Assembly (NCBI GenBank): GCA_963582345.1
Contig: CAUZSN010000011.1
Coordinates: 1-42,130 of the forward strand
Origin: CAUZSN01 sp963582345
Lineage (GTDB): Bacteria; Planctomycetota; Planctomycetia; Planctomycetales; Planctomycetaceae
Direction: 5' to 3'
DNA: 42,130 nt
Under the pieces are notes generated by a model, which searched no databases, was not told where the DNA came from, and was given only the letters and a program-made list of their open reading frames with translations. Made by a program: the position numbers and the translations under genes. The stretch's first letter is position 1. Each line of letters starts with the position of its first letter. Positions 25,533-34,700 of this stretch are shown here, one piece after another.

Positions 25533-25563
25533 CCAATGCCCAGGCCGACGGCCTGGGCATTGG
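25533..25563. terminator. Perfect 14-bp hairpin after the beta-oxidation operon
   Basis: CCAATGCCCAGGCC (25533-25546) pairs exactly with GGCCTGGGCATTGG (25550-25563) across a GAC loop, 8 bp after the fadJ-type stop codon. There is no T-run after it on either strand, so it is a strong but not canonical intrinsic terminator; an mRNA 3'-end stabiliser or a protein-binding palindrome are alternatives. Confidence 0.7.
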
Positions 25564-25718
25564 GGTGCATCAGACAAGCGCCGCGCCCCAATGGAGCGTA
25601 ACCTTTATGTGTATAGCAATGAAGACTACGCCTGTGGTCGCACTTTCGCGAAAATGCGTTCCATCCTAGAATGCGTCGAATCAATGGCTCTTATACATTC
25701 GCGTATGACGGAATTGGA

Positions 25719-27761
25719 ATGACGAAACGCAGAATTCTTGTCACAGCGGCGTTGCCCTACGCGAATGGTCACATTCACATTGGGCACCTGGTCGAATACA
25801 TCCAGACCGATATTTGGGTGCGTTTTCAGAAACTGTGCGGCCACAACTGTATCTATATTTGTGCCGACGATACGCACGGTACTCCCATCATGATTCGCGC
25901 GCGGCAAGAAGGCCGCAGCGAAGAAGACCTAATTGCCGAAATGCAGCAGGCTCACCTGAGCGATTTTTCCGGGTTTGACATCGAATTTGACAACTATGGC
26001 AGCACCAACAGCCCTGAGAACCGGGCTTTGTGCGAAGAGTTCTGGAGTGCTCTGCAAAACGCCGACCTTGTCAAAGAGCAGAAAGTGACGCAATTGTACG
26101 ATCCGGAAGTGCGAATGTTCCTGGCCGACCGGTTCGTCAAAGGAACGTGCCCTAATCCGAAGTGTCGGTCTGTGGATCAATACGGTGATAGCTGCGACAA
26201 GTGTGGTTGGACCTATAGCCCCACCGATCTGATCGATCCGGTCAGCACGGTTTCCGGGGCAACGCCGGAAGTTCGTAGTGCGGACCATCTGTTCGTGGAC
26301 GTTGAGCAAATGCACGGATTTTTGGACGAATGGACTCAGAGCGGAGACCATTTGCAACGCGAAGTCGCCAATTATCTGAAGGGACACTTCCTGGGAGCAC
26401 CGTTGCACGCCTGGGACATCTCGCGGCCGGTTCCTTATTTCGGCTTCGAGATCCCCGACAGTCCAGGTAACTACTGGTACGTGTGGTTTGACGCTCCCAT
26501 TGGCTATATTGCCTCGACGCTTCAATGGTGCAACCGCTGTGGCGAAGATTTCGACGATTGGTGGCGGAATCCTGAAACCGAAGTGCACCACTTTATCGGA
26601 AAGGACATCACTTACTTTCACACGCTGTTTTGGCCGGCCATGCTGAAGACGGCCGGTTTCAACTTGCCGACGAAAATACACATCCACGGCTTTCTGACCA
26701 CAGGCGGCGAGAAAATGTCAAAGACAAAGGGAGCCTTGGTCCAAGCCGCGAACTACTTAAAACACCTCGACTCAGCGTATTTACGATATTACTACGCGTC
26801 TAAGCTTGGACCCAGGCTGGATGACATCTATCTCAGCCTTGACGAATTTGTCTCAAAAGTGAATTCGGACTTGGTTGGAAAGGTCGTCAACCTTGCTAGT
26901 CGATCGGCCAAGTTTTTGGAGGGAGGACAATTAGCCGACGCCTATCCGGACGACGATGGATTGTTCCAGTCTGCCGCTGCAGCTGGCAGTTCGATTGCAG
27001 AGGCGTATGAGCACTGTGACTACAACAGCGCCATGCGTCAAATCATGGTTCTGGCCGACAAGGCCAATAAGTACTTCGAAGACAAGGCTCCGTGGAACTT
27101 GCACAAGGACACGGAAAAGCAAGCCGAACTGAAACAGGTGTGTACGGTGTCGTTAAACTTATTCCGACAACTGGCCATTTACCTAGCTCCCGTGTTGCCG
27201 CGTTTGGTCATGCAAACAGAGCAGTTATTGCACGTACCAATTACGAGCTGGGACGAATCAAGGACACCACTTTTGGGCGTTCGGGTTGCGAAGTTCCGAC
27301 ACATGATGAAACGAGTTGAACAAAAACAGGTGGACGCCATGATTGAAGACAGTAAATCTCCGGAAGCCGCCGATGCGACCGAATTTAAGGATGGTCTCGA
27401 ATCGCTTGAAAACGAACCGCTGACCGGGCAGCAATGTACGTTTCAAGACTTCACGAAAGTCGACATGCGGATTGCCCGCGTCATCGAAGCCGAAGACGTG
27501 AAAGATTCGAAGAAGTTGCTGCGGCTGAAACTAAGCCTGGGTGGCGAAGAAACACGAAACGTGTTTTCCGGCATCAAAAGTGTCTATGAACCGAAAGACT
27601 TGGTAGGCCGGCTGGTCGTCTACTGCGCCAACTTGGAACCCAGGGAAATGCGCTTCGGCATCAGCGAGGGTATGGTCTTAGCTTCTGGAACGGGCAAGAA
27701 AGGTGATATTTTTATCCTCAGCCCGGACAAAGGTGCTGTCCCGGGTGAGAGGGTGCATTGA
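25719..27761 (+). CDS. metG: Methionyl-tRNA synthetase
   Basis: A 680-residue class I synthetase. The HIGH motif is in ALPYANGHIHIGHL (residues about 10-23). The zinc knuckle reads CPNPKCRSVDQYGDSCDKC (about 145-163). KMSKTKG (about 333-339) is the second ATP-binding signature. The anticodon-binding helical domain follows, then a C-terminal tRNA-binding OB-fold domain (DFTKVDMRIARVIEAEDV, VFSGIKSVYEP, GISEGMVLAS) from about residue 577, which dimerises the enzyme. ATG 25719 begins right before the first strand (TKRRILVTAALPYANG); the in-frame extension to 25671 is not homologous. Single gene; the RNase D gene follows 154 bp later. Confidence 0.96.
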   Translation: MTKRRILVTAALPYANGHIHIGHLVEYIQTDIWVRFQKLCGHNCIYICADDTHGTPIMIRARQEGRSEEDLIAEMQQAHLSDFSGFDIEFDNYGSTNSPENRALCEEFWSALQNADLVKEQKVTQLYDPEVRMFLADRFVKGTCPNPKCRSVDQYGDSCDKCGWTYSPTDLIDPVSTVSGATPEVRSADHLFVDVEQMHGFLDEWTQSGDHLQREVANYLKGHFLGAPLHAWDISRPVPYFGFEIPDSPGNYWYVWFDAPIGYIASTLQWCNRCGEDFDDWWRNPETEVHHFIGKDITYFHTLFWPAMLKTAGFNLPTKIHIHGFLTTGGEKMSKTKGALVQAANYLKHLDSAYLRYYYASKLGPRLDDIYLSLDEFVSKVNSDLVGKVVNLASRSAKFLEGGQLADAYPDDDGLFQSAAAAGSSIAEAYEHCDYNSAMRQIMVLADKANKYFEDKAPWNLHKDTEKQAELKQVCTVSLNLFRQLAIYLAPVLPRLVMQTEQLLHVPITSWDESRTPLLGVRVAKFRHMMKRVEQKQVDAMIEDSKSPEAADATEFKDGLESLENEPLTGQQCTFQDFTKVDMRIARVIEAEDVKDSKKLLRLKLSLGGEETRNVFSGIKSVYEPKDLVGRLVVYCANLEPREMRFGISEGMVLASGTGKKGDIFILSPDKGAVPGERVH

Positions 27762-27915
27762 ATGGCAAGACTCACTGGTAATGTCTCTGTGCTCAAAACA
27801 AGAATGGTGCAGTCTAATGGATGGGACAGGTATCCGGACCGCGGTCAAGCCAAATCTTGGTGGATCACAGGGGTATGGGCAGTAATGACGGACTTCGGGC
27901 CGTGGAATCGCGACG

Positions 27916-29103
27916 ATGAGCAATCAATTGATCGAAGACCAGGCCGAATTCGAGGATCTATGCCAGCACGTTCGGCAAGCCGGCGTCGTGGCCTTTGATA
28001 CGGAATTCGTATCAGAACACACGTACCGGCCGGTGCTGTGTCTTTTGCAAATGGCGACTGCTGACCGGCTTGCAGCCGTCGATCCATTCATGGTTACGGA
28101 CCTGAGCAGTTGGTGGGACGTGATGGCTGACGATCTGACTTTCGTTGTCGTACACGCCGCCCGGGAAGAGGTCCGGTTTTGTTTGACTAGTTGCGGCCGC
28201 CGTCCACAAAATCTTGTTGACATTCAGATTGCCGAAGGATTACGGGCTCGCGGTTACCCACTGAACTACGAAACACTGGTCGACCGAACGCTTGGCCAGA
28301 GAGTCCATGCCACGCAAACTCGGACCGATTGGCGCCGTAGACCGCTATCGTCGCAGCAAATCAATTATGCACTGGATGATGTGAAATACATTCTTGACGT
28401 TTGGCAACAGCAACAACAGTCGCTGGAAACACTCGGGCGCAAAACATGGGTGGATTCCGAATTCGAGCGAATGATTGATGAAGTCGAAACCGAGCGTTCC
28501 AGTGAGAACTGGCAGAGATTGTCAGGTATTCACAAACTAAAACCGCGGGAGTTGGCTGTGGTCCGTGAATTGTATCGTTGGCGTGAGAACAAAGCGGCTG
28601 AGCTCGACCAGCCGGTAAGGCGGGTGCTGCGAGACGATTTGCTTTTGGACTTGGCTCGACGGCAGCCGCGGAATACGCACGAGGTACTAGCCACACGCGA
28701 CATGAATCGTTCAAACTACAAACGCCACGTTTCCGAATTGCAGGGGTGTGTGGCTGCCGGATTGGCCGTAGTCCAATCAGACTTGCCCAGTCGGCCCATC
28801 AGACGATCAACCAAAGGTGACGGACATGTCTTGGCAAAACTGCTGGCCATTGTGCTGGCCAATCGCTGTGCTGAATTGGACCTGTCAATGGAATTGGTCG
28901 CGACGTCTTCTGATATTCGGAGTTTTGTGCGCTGGCGTTTGGATTCGAATTGCTCTGATTCACCACCGCGATTGTGCCACGGTTGGCGCACAGAAGTCTG
29001 CGGAGATCTACTGAACGACGTGATGGACGGAAAAATCTCATTGCGAGTCGCCGCTCCGAAATCGGACCACCCACTGGCTTTCGACCGGAATGAGGACCGT
29101 TGA
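27916..29103 (+). CDS. rnd: Ribonuclease D family 3'-5' exoribonuclease
   Basis: A 395-residue RNase D relative: an N-terminal DEDDy exonuclease domain (to about residue 200), an HRDC domain from about 205 (LSGIHKLKPRELAVVRELYRWRE) and a second, more divergent HRDC-like region. RNase D trims tRNA 3' ends. Exo I is FDTEF (Asp28, Glu30) and Exo III is YALDDVKYI (Tyr151, Asp155). The Exo II position that is Asp85 in E. coli is Glu85 here (VVHAAREEV), a conservative change in a metal-binding residue. No frameshift or truncation. The start at ATG 27916 gives the normal spacing to Asp28. Confidence 0.9.
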   Translation: MSNQLIEDQAEFEDLCQHVRQAGVVAFDTEFVSEHTYRPVLCLLQMATADRLAAVDPFMVTDLSSWWDVMADDLTFVVVHAAREEVRFCLTSCGRRPQNLVDIQIAEGLRARGYPLNYETLVDRTLGQRVHATQTRTDWRRRPLSSQQINYALDDVKYILDVWQQQQQSLETLGRKTWVDSEFERMIDEVETERSSENWQRLSGIHKLKPRELAVVRELYRWRENKAAELDQPVRRVLRDDLLLDLARRQPRNTHEVLATRDMNRSNYKRHVSELQGCVAAGLAVVQSDLPSRPIRRSTKGDGHVLAKLLAIVLANRCAELDLSMELVATSSDIRSFVRWRLDSNCSDSPPRLCHGWRTEVCGDLLNDVMDGKISLRVAAPKSDHPLAFDRNEDR

Positions 29104-29136
29104 ACAATGTTGCCGTCTTGCAGGGCGAGATAGCCG

Positions 29137-29886
29137 CTATCCACGCAGCATGTCGGCTTGCAATCGTTCCAGAACCATTGTGTCAATCGTTCCGTTGTGT
29201 AAAGCTGACGCAACCAGTGCTCCGTGAACGCCAAGTGACTGCAGGGCATGTAAATCGTCAGTTCCACGAACGCCGCCGCCCGTGATGATTCGTACGTGTG
29301 GATAGGCTTCGGTTAAACGTTGACACAACGTCGTCGTACTCAGACCCGCAGCGACACCCACTTGTGCCAGGTCGAGAATAATTATCTGTTCGAGTCCGAC
29401 ATCGATGGCTTCGACAGCGATTTCAAAAGGGTCAGCGGATCTCCATCCAGAAAGTTCACCCAATGGCTGTCCCATTTGCATATCCAAACTGAAGATGGTG
29501 CGTTCCGGACCCGCGTGCGCACACAATTGGCGTAAGTGCCGCGGCCCCGGCAAAGTTTCCAGTCCGGCAATGACGGCCTTCGCTCCCGAATCAAAGATAA
29601 TCTTCGCTTGCTCAAGATCGCGCACACCGGCATCGATCATGATGTTGAACGTCTCGTCGGCCAAAGCCCGGTAGGTCGATATATTCGGTTTGTCGTGTAG
29701 AATCGCGTCCAGGTCGGCGACATACAGTTCATTCAGGCCCAGCTTGTCTCGAAACGCACGGGCCACGGCCACAGCGTCGGAAGTTGTCACTAGACAACTC
29801 TCTACAGGCCGATATTCGTCTCGGTTGCCCGCCACACCGCGGACGACGATTCCATGCAACAGATCCAAGACAGGCAATACCTTCAT
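29137..29886 (-). CDS. HisA/HisF-related TIM-barrel protein (MJ1427-like)
   Basis: A 249-residue half-barrel-duplicated TIM protein related to HisA (ProFAR isomerase). Both phosphate-binding halves and both general acid/base Asp positions are present: VLPVLDLLHGIVVRG (Asp8) and IIILDLAQVGVAAG in the second half; ITGGGVRGTDDL is the C-terminal phosphate loop. The sequence fits the 'hisA/hisF family protein' of methanogens and methylotrophs better than true HisA, for example by lacking the usual GG-R-IQ phosphate loop after the first strand. Members are found with tetrahydromethanopterin (H4MPT) C1-transfer genes, which planctomycetes also carry. No his operon is adjacent, which supports the paralogue reading. 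It converges with the RNase D gene 33 bp away. Confidence 0.82.
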   Translation of the reverse strand: MKVLPVLDLLHGIVVRGVAGNRDEYRPVESCLVTTSDAVAVARAFRDKLGLNELYVADLDAILHDKPNISTYRALADETFNIMIDAGVRDLEQAKIIFDSGAKAVIAGLETLPGPRHLRQLCAHAGPERTIFSLDMQMGQPLGELSGWRSADPFEIAVEAIDVGLEQIIILDLAQVGVAAGLSTTTLCQRLTEAYPHVRIITGGGVRGTDDLHALQSLGVHGALVASALHNGTIDTMVLERLQADMLRG

Positions 29887-30247
29887 CGAGCACCATGAAG
29901 TCGCGGAGAGCGGGCAACATCGGTTAGAAATTTAACCTTGCAGGCTCTCTAAAGTGATTGTGACAAGGTCAATGAAGCCTGTGTGCAGTTACAGCACCCC
30001 ATTATTGTTCTCGCTAATTCTAATAATTTACGGGTTACGCAAAAACCTGCGGCAGCGACGCGCTTGACCGGGAGGCTGATAGGCTGACATCAGATTTGAC
30101 TTCTTAAGCGGAATAAACGGACTGCAGTGATTTTGCGGGAGCCTTCGAAGGCTCGAACGAGCCAAATCAAATAGAGCGGCGCGACGTAGTGCGAAATTGA
30201 GCTGCGCGAACGTAGTTCACCAGTGCAGCGTGTCAACGCTCGATTGG
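29887..30247. other. Intergenic stretch with a palindrome
   Basis: About 360 bp between the HisA-related gene (start side) and the end of the single-haem protein gene. It includes the perfect palindrome at 30139-30154. No coding frame is supportable. The promoter for the HisA-related gene should lie near 29900-29950. Confidence 0.35.
30139..30154. repeat. 16-bp perfect palindrome GAGCCTTCGAAGGCTC
   Basis: A self-complementary 16-mer about 95 bp downstream of the stop codon of the leftward single-haem protein gene. It can act as a hairpin (6-bp stem, TCGA loop) in the transcript or as a dimeric protein site. There is no T-run, so terminator activity is uncertain. Confidence 0.5.
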
Positions 30248-30607
30248 CTACTTGTTCTGCGCGGCTGCATTAACGGCATCCCGAAGCAGGTTGATCGCCT
30301 TCGGGCTATATTTGCCATTGGCAGCCTTTTTCCAGAGTGCCCTGTCAAACTTGTATTTCTTCTTGTTGCCGCCGCCGAGAGCATTATGTAGTTTTAGTCC
30401 ATATTTCGTTCGAATCTTCTTGGACTTCTTGTTGTGGCAATGGTTGCACTTCTGAGTCTTGACCTTGACTTGCAAGTCCTTTTCTGTCTTCGTCCTGGGT
30501 TTCAGTTTATCGATCGCGGATTTGTACTGCGGACGCGCGTCCGACTTAATTTCACCAAGCGACAATATTAGCGCAGTGCACAGCAGAATGAGCAGAACCC
30601 TTCTCAC
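30248..30607 (-). CDS. Secreted Lys-rich single-haem c-type protein
   Basis: A 119-residue exported protein. Residues 1-24 are a Sec signal (MRRVLLILLCTALILSLG, then a short polar stretch ending SDA). The mature part is very Lys-rich and has one haem c attachment site CNHCH (Cys54, Cys57, His58), followed by KKSKKIRTKYGLKLHNALGGG and a C-terminal FDRALWKKAANGKYSPKAINLLRDAV helix region; one of the later His/Met residues could be the distal ligand. The GTG start at 30607 has GGAGG 6 nt upstream. It looks like a small, strongly basic electron carrier of the periplasm or paryphoplasm. Its proximity to the porin-cytochrome genes (5 kb away) fits a shared redox role, but that is inference. Confidence 0.82.
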   Translation of the reverse strand: MRRVLLILLCTALILSLGEIKSDARPQYKSAIDKLKPRTKTEKDLQVKVKTQKCNHCHNKKSKKIRTKYGLKLHNALGGGNKKKYKFDRALWKKAANGKYSPKAINLLRDAVNAAAQNK

Positions 30608-31068
30608 GCTGATCCTCCTATATTTCTCTCAGTTTGGCCCTGATACAAACTCACAAGAATACAAATGTTAACACAGTCTTACTCAGAAGTTCCCCTATTC
30701 TACTAGTGGTTACGTATGTCGAACAGGCAGATTTCAAGTTTATCCGCATCGAACCGATCACTTAAGATGACCCTTTGGTTGGCTCTGGCGTTTAACGGTT
30801 CAATTTTTCATGGTTGTTTCCCCATTTTTCGTAGACCGTCTTTCCTAGGACGGACAAGTTGAATCGAATTAACATGTGCCAACACTAACACACTTCTGCA
30901 AACATGAGCGAGATGACTGAATGCGAGCCACCGCAACCATCGGTCTGCGTCGCAGCTTTCGTTTCCGCCTTTAGGGCACACGCCTTGTTGTTCTAAACAA
31001 GTCGTGTCGTCTCGTTAGGGCTTGGCGTTTGTTTAACGCATCCAGAATCTGAGACAGCCGGTGTACCC
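30608..31068. other. Intergenic stretch
   Basis: About 460 bp between two minus-strand exported-protein genes. No supportable gene or RNA. A weak hairpin (CTTGTT/AACAAG around 30985-31002) lies downstream of the 31069-31614 gene. The right-hand gene's transcript ends here and the promoter of the single-haem gene is presumably between 30620 and 30750. Confidence 0.35.
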
Positions 31069-31614
31069 TTATGGGTGCAGAAAGTCTTGGAGCGGATTGT
31101 TTTTGCGGTCGGTCTGGTAATGTCCTTGCCCGCCCTGGAATCGCCGATCTCGCCACCATCTCAAGTGCACTGTTGAGTACCAGGGGGTGTAGTCCCAGCC
31201 CCATGTCCCCTCGTGCTTTTCAAGACGCGGATCGCCCAACCAGGGTGCTCCACCGCCGACGTAGTACCCGTCGTACTTAGAATCATCCAGGCAGCGTGCC
31301 CGTGGGGTATAGCGGTGCGGCTTGCCGGCGCGAACACGGCGTTGGAACGGAGTGGGCGGGATCATGGTACGGCGCCCGGCAGATTTCGGTATGGCCCGAA
31401 AACGGCCTTGGAACCTCCCTGTGATCTTGTCACATTCCGAAGCTTCTCGCTTGTTCCAAAGCCGTAGCGTCTCTTTGAAGAGGTTTGGGACGCGAGGATC
31501 GTCACCCGCGTAGACGATAGCCTGGATGGATACCGAGAACAGCAAGCAGAGAACAAGAACAACTTGCAGCGAAGTCGGGAACGGCATGCAATAAAACGAA
31601 GATGTAGTTTTCAT
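31069..31614 (-). CDS. Secreted hypothetical protein (planctomycete type)
   Basis: A 181-residue protein with an N-terminal export signal (hydrophobic core SLQVVLVLCLLFSVSIQAIVYA, about residues 15-36). The mature part is rich in Trp, Tyr, Arg and Gly with an ordered-looking C-terminal half: CLDDSKYDGYYVGGGAPWLG, GTWGWDYTPWYSTVHLRWW and GGQGHYQTDRKNNP. This aromatic, glycine-rich pattern looks like a conserved small secreted family; I do not know its function. Only two cysteines in the mature part, no haem site. An internal ATG (MPFPTSLQ) about 9 codons later would give a more standard signal length. Same strand and direction as the large metzincin gene 105 bp upstream, so they may be co-transcribed. 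Confidence 0.72.
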   Translation of the reverse strand: MKTTSSFYCMPFPTSLQVVLVLCLLFSVSIQAIVYAGDDPRVPNLFKETLRLWNKREASECDKITGRFQGRFRAIPKSAGRRTMIPPTPFQRRVRAGKPHRYTPRARCLDDSKYDGYYVGGGAPWLGDPRLEKHEGTWGWDYTPWYSTVHLRWWRDRRFQGGQGHYQTDRKNNPLQDFLHP

Positions 31615-31719
31615 TCAGAACAAAGAACGGTATTTCAGGAATATTGACAACTGGAATTCCGGTCAAGTCACCATATCGCTCCGCTTGATGAGGCTTTGAC
31701 ACTCATAGCATGACGGCTA

Positions 31720-34700
31720 CTACCCGTGCGGATTCCGCAAAAATTTGATGAACGGCAATCGCACACCGCCCACATTCACTTGATCGGCACGCAGGACGCT
31801 ATTGGTTGGCAAGAATCCTTGGGAGCCGATAAAGGTTACCACGTCGTCCTGGTCCACTCCGTCACCACTGACGCCGAAGCCACCAACCAAGACATCACTC
31901 TTGTAAATCGGCGTGCTGCCCGGAAAGAACACGATACCGTTCTGGTTGGCTTTGTGAGTTACGGTTCCTGGCGGGTTGCTGGGATCGGCAACGACGCTCG
32001 AGTCGCCGAGATCGCGGAAATTACTGCCGGGATGGAACGCATCGAATCCGGCAACTGTCGTAAAGGCCGATGCTGGCGCCGCAGCACCAATGTTTTCCGC
32101 CGTAAAGCGGTTAATGCTTGGTTCGTTCAGAATCGAAAACTCAGGTGGTGTTGTTCCGTCGACGCCCGACGGAAAACGCGGCTCGGCCAGAAACCGGAAC
32201 GTCCGGTTGCTGAAAGCAACTCCAGCGGGAATGCCCGGCGTTCGGTCCACGTCTTGAATACCGGGCGTGTCCGCGTCCATCGGGTCGCGTGCATCGGCAT
32301 AATAGGCAGTGTTACGTGCTTTTGCCACGGCGACGTCAAGCGAGAAGACCGTGGCGTCCTTCATCCGGAAAAGCCCCAACACTTCTCCCGAAGTGTCTGT
32401 GACGCTGAGCACCATCCGCGTTCGACTGCCCCGTGGCAAACGAACGGCGGCGCGCACCTTGGTGGCTTCCAGAGTACCTTGCTCGATGATTCGTCGGACG
32501 TCGGCAGCCGTTAAGGGATCAACGGCCGAATCGTGGGGCATTACCAGCCAACCTTCGGCAACCGATTCACCGTCGGCGAATAGTGGATCATCGACCGTGC
32601 CGGGTGTCATATCAGCACCGGGGCCGACAGGTTGATTTGCACCGCTGGTTGAATCGCCATTACCCAATCCCGGACCGAACTGCCGCACTAGTCGATGGAC
32701 TCCTTCAATACCCGCGATAGGGCCAATCACTTCGAGTTGGATCCCGACTAGATCCAGCCGGCCGAAGGGCAGGTCCAAATCGGCGATGGGGGCTATTCCA
32801 TCCAACATCCCCGTCGGGAAACCGGCAAGGTTGCTGCCGAGGACGGCGAGCCCAATGAATTCGGATTCCTGCACACGCAACGCGTTAGTGCGATTCAACG
32901 ACGATTGACCGACGCCGGCTACGAATCCCTGTTCAAACGTCGCGAATCCATTATCTCCGGGAAAGAAGGTGCCAATCGCGCCAACAAGCGTATCACCCAC
33001 ACTATCGCTATTTGTGTCTCGGAAGATGGGAATGCCTCCCGGAAGTGTGGCAATGCCACGAGCCGATGCGTCCGGATTGAATCCCGAAATAGCGCCGTAG
33101 GATTCCGGTGCGTGAACTTCCTGACCGGCCATGACAAACGTGGGATCAATGTTGAAGCGCGAGCGAAGAATCACGTCATCTGTGGTGCCCTTGATGCGGT
33201 CTTCGCCGGGATGTTGCAGGCTATCACGGTTGGTTTTCTCGATGGCGAACAGGTCGACCGGCGGAGTATGCATAACGTCGGGCGGAAAGTGTCCACCTAG
33301 TCCGATGGGCGCGATCAAGCCGGGACCACGAATTGTCGAATCCGAATCCGTGATGCTGGGATTTGACTCGACTTCACGCTGCGTAATTGTTGACTGGCTG
33401 ATGAATCGGACCAGGCGCGATGTCAGTGGCGCCAGCGTGCCGTTATCGGGGTCGCCATTTGAAAAGAAGGCCGCCGTACGAGCCTTGGCAACGGCTCCGT
33501 CGATCGCAAAGTTCAACGTCTCGCGTTCTGCGCCCGAATCGATCATACCGTTGCCGATGTCGGTTGGGATTCGAGGTATGTCGGTCGGCAGCGCGGGATT
33601 CGCATCGATGGCATCCAGCACGCCCTCTTCAACTCGTACTCCCAGAATCTGTCCGCCGCGATCGACAATGGCAAAGATGGCATCGTCACTTGCGGTAGCA
33701 GCTGCTGCGCGACTAAGAAGGGTCTCAACTTCCGTACCGATCAACTGTGGGAATACGGTCATCATGGGGTAGACGCGCAGTATCTGTGTCGTCGCGGACG
33801 GCTCCGGCACCGTTTCATAGATCGAGGTCCCCAGATCGGCTCCGTCGATGGAAATGCTGGTTTGCTCGCCGTGGTAAACGCCGTCCATGATTGCAGTACC
33901 ATGTGATGATCCCGAATCGGGTAAACCAAGTGCATGGCCAATCTCGTGAGCAACGGCTGTGTAGTAATCAAAAGTGCCCGATGGGTCGCCGTTGTCGACG
34001 ATTGTGTCCCACGTTTCCGCGTTGTCGAGCCATGCCATACCGCCGACGATTTTGTTGCCATCCTGTTGTTGTACCAACATTCCGCCGCCGACGCTGAGTG
34101 TGCCTTCCGCGTTGCTCTTATAACCGACCGCCGCCAAATCGCCTGTACCGATATTGATGATGTGTTCCGCTGGCGAGCTGATGTCTTGCACGAAAACGAG
34201 TTTGCCATTCGTCGCCGCCGTCCAAGCACCCAACGCGTCGACGGCGCGGTTTTTTTGAGCGGTCGTGATCTGGTTGGCGAATTGGTCTTGCGGACGAAAA
34301 TCATATCGGACTGTTACCGGTTGAGCCGCGTTCGACCAAGCGAAGTTCTGAGCACTTGCCGGTTGTGGATTGGCGCTGGTACCGCTTGGATTGGTTGAAT
34401 TGTCGGTAGTCTGTGCCTGTTCTGACTGAGAAGAATCCGATCCTGATACAACATTGTGAATACTGCGAGCTGCGGCTGCAGCAGAGATGCTGTTTGTCGC
34501 AATCCCAGTACTTTGTCCTGCTTGATTTGCAGTGTGAGATGTGGAGACGACGGAGTTTAACGGACCACTGCCTTCGCCGCTTGAATGTCCCAGGGGTCCT
34601 CCGTCACCATCATTGCTGTTCAGTTCGCGAAGTCCGTCCTGTTTCTCCATCCTGGGAAGTGGCGGAACTCGCGATGAATCTGATTTTTCTGAATCGGATT

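Noticed and set aside
27762..27998. Small open frame directly after metG, overlapping the RNase D start.
   Set aside because: No ribosome site or protein-like pattern, and it overlaps a well-supported gene in another frame.
33131..33772. A 213-codon plus-strand frame inside the metzincin-GlcG gene.
   Set aside because: Antisense shadow; the minus-strand protein has domain motifs through this interval.
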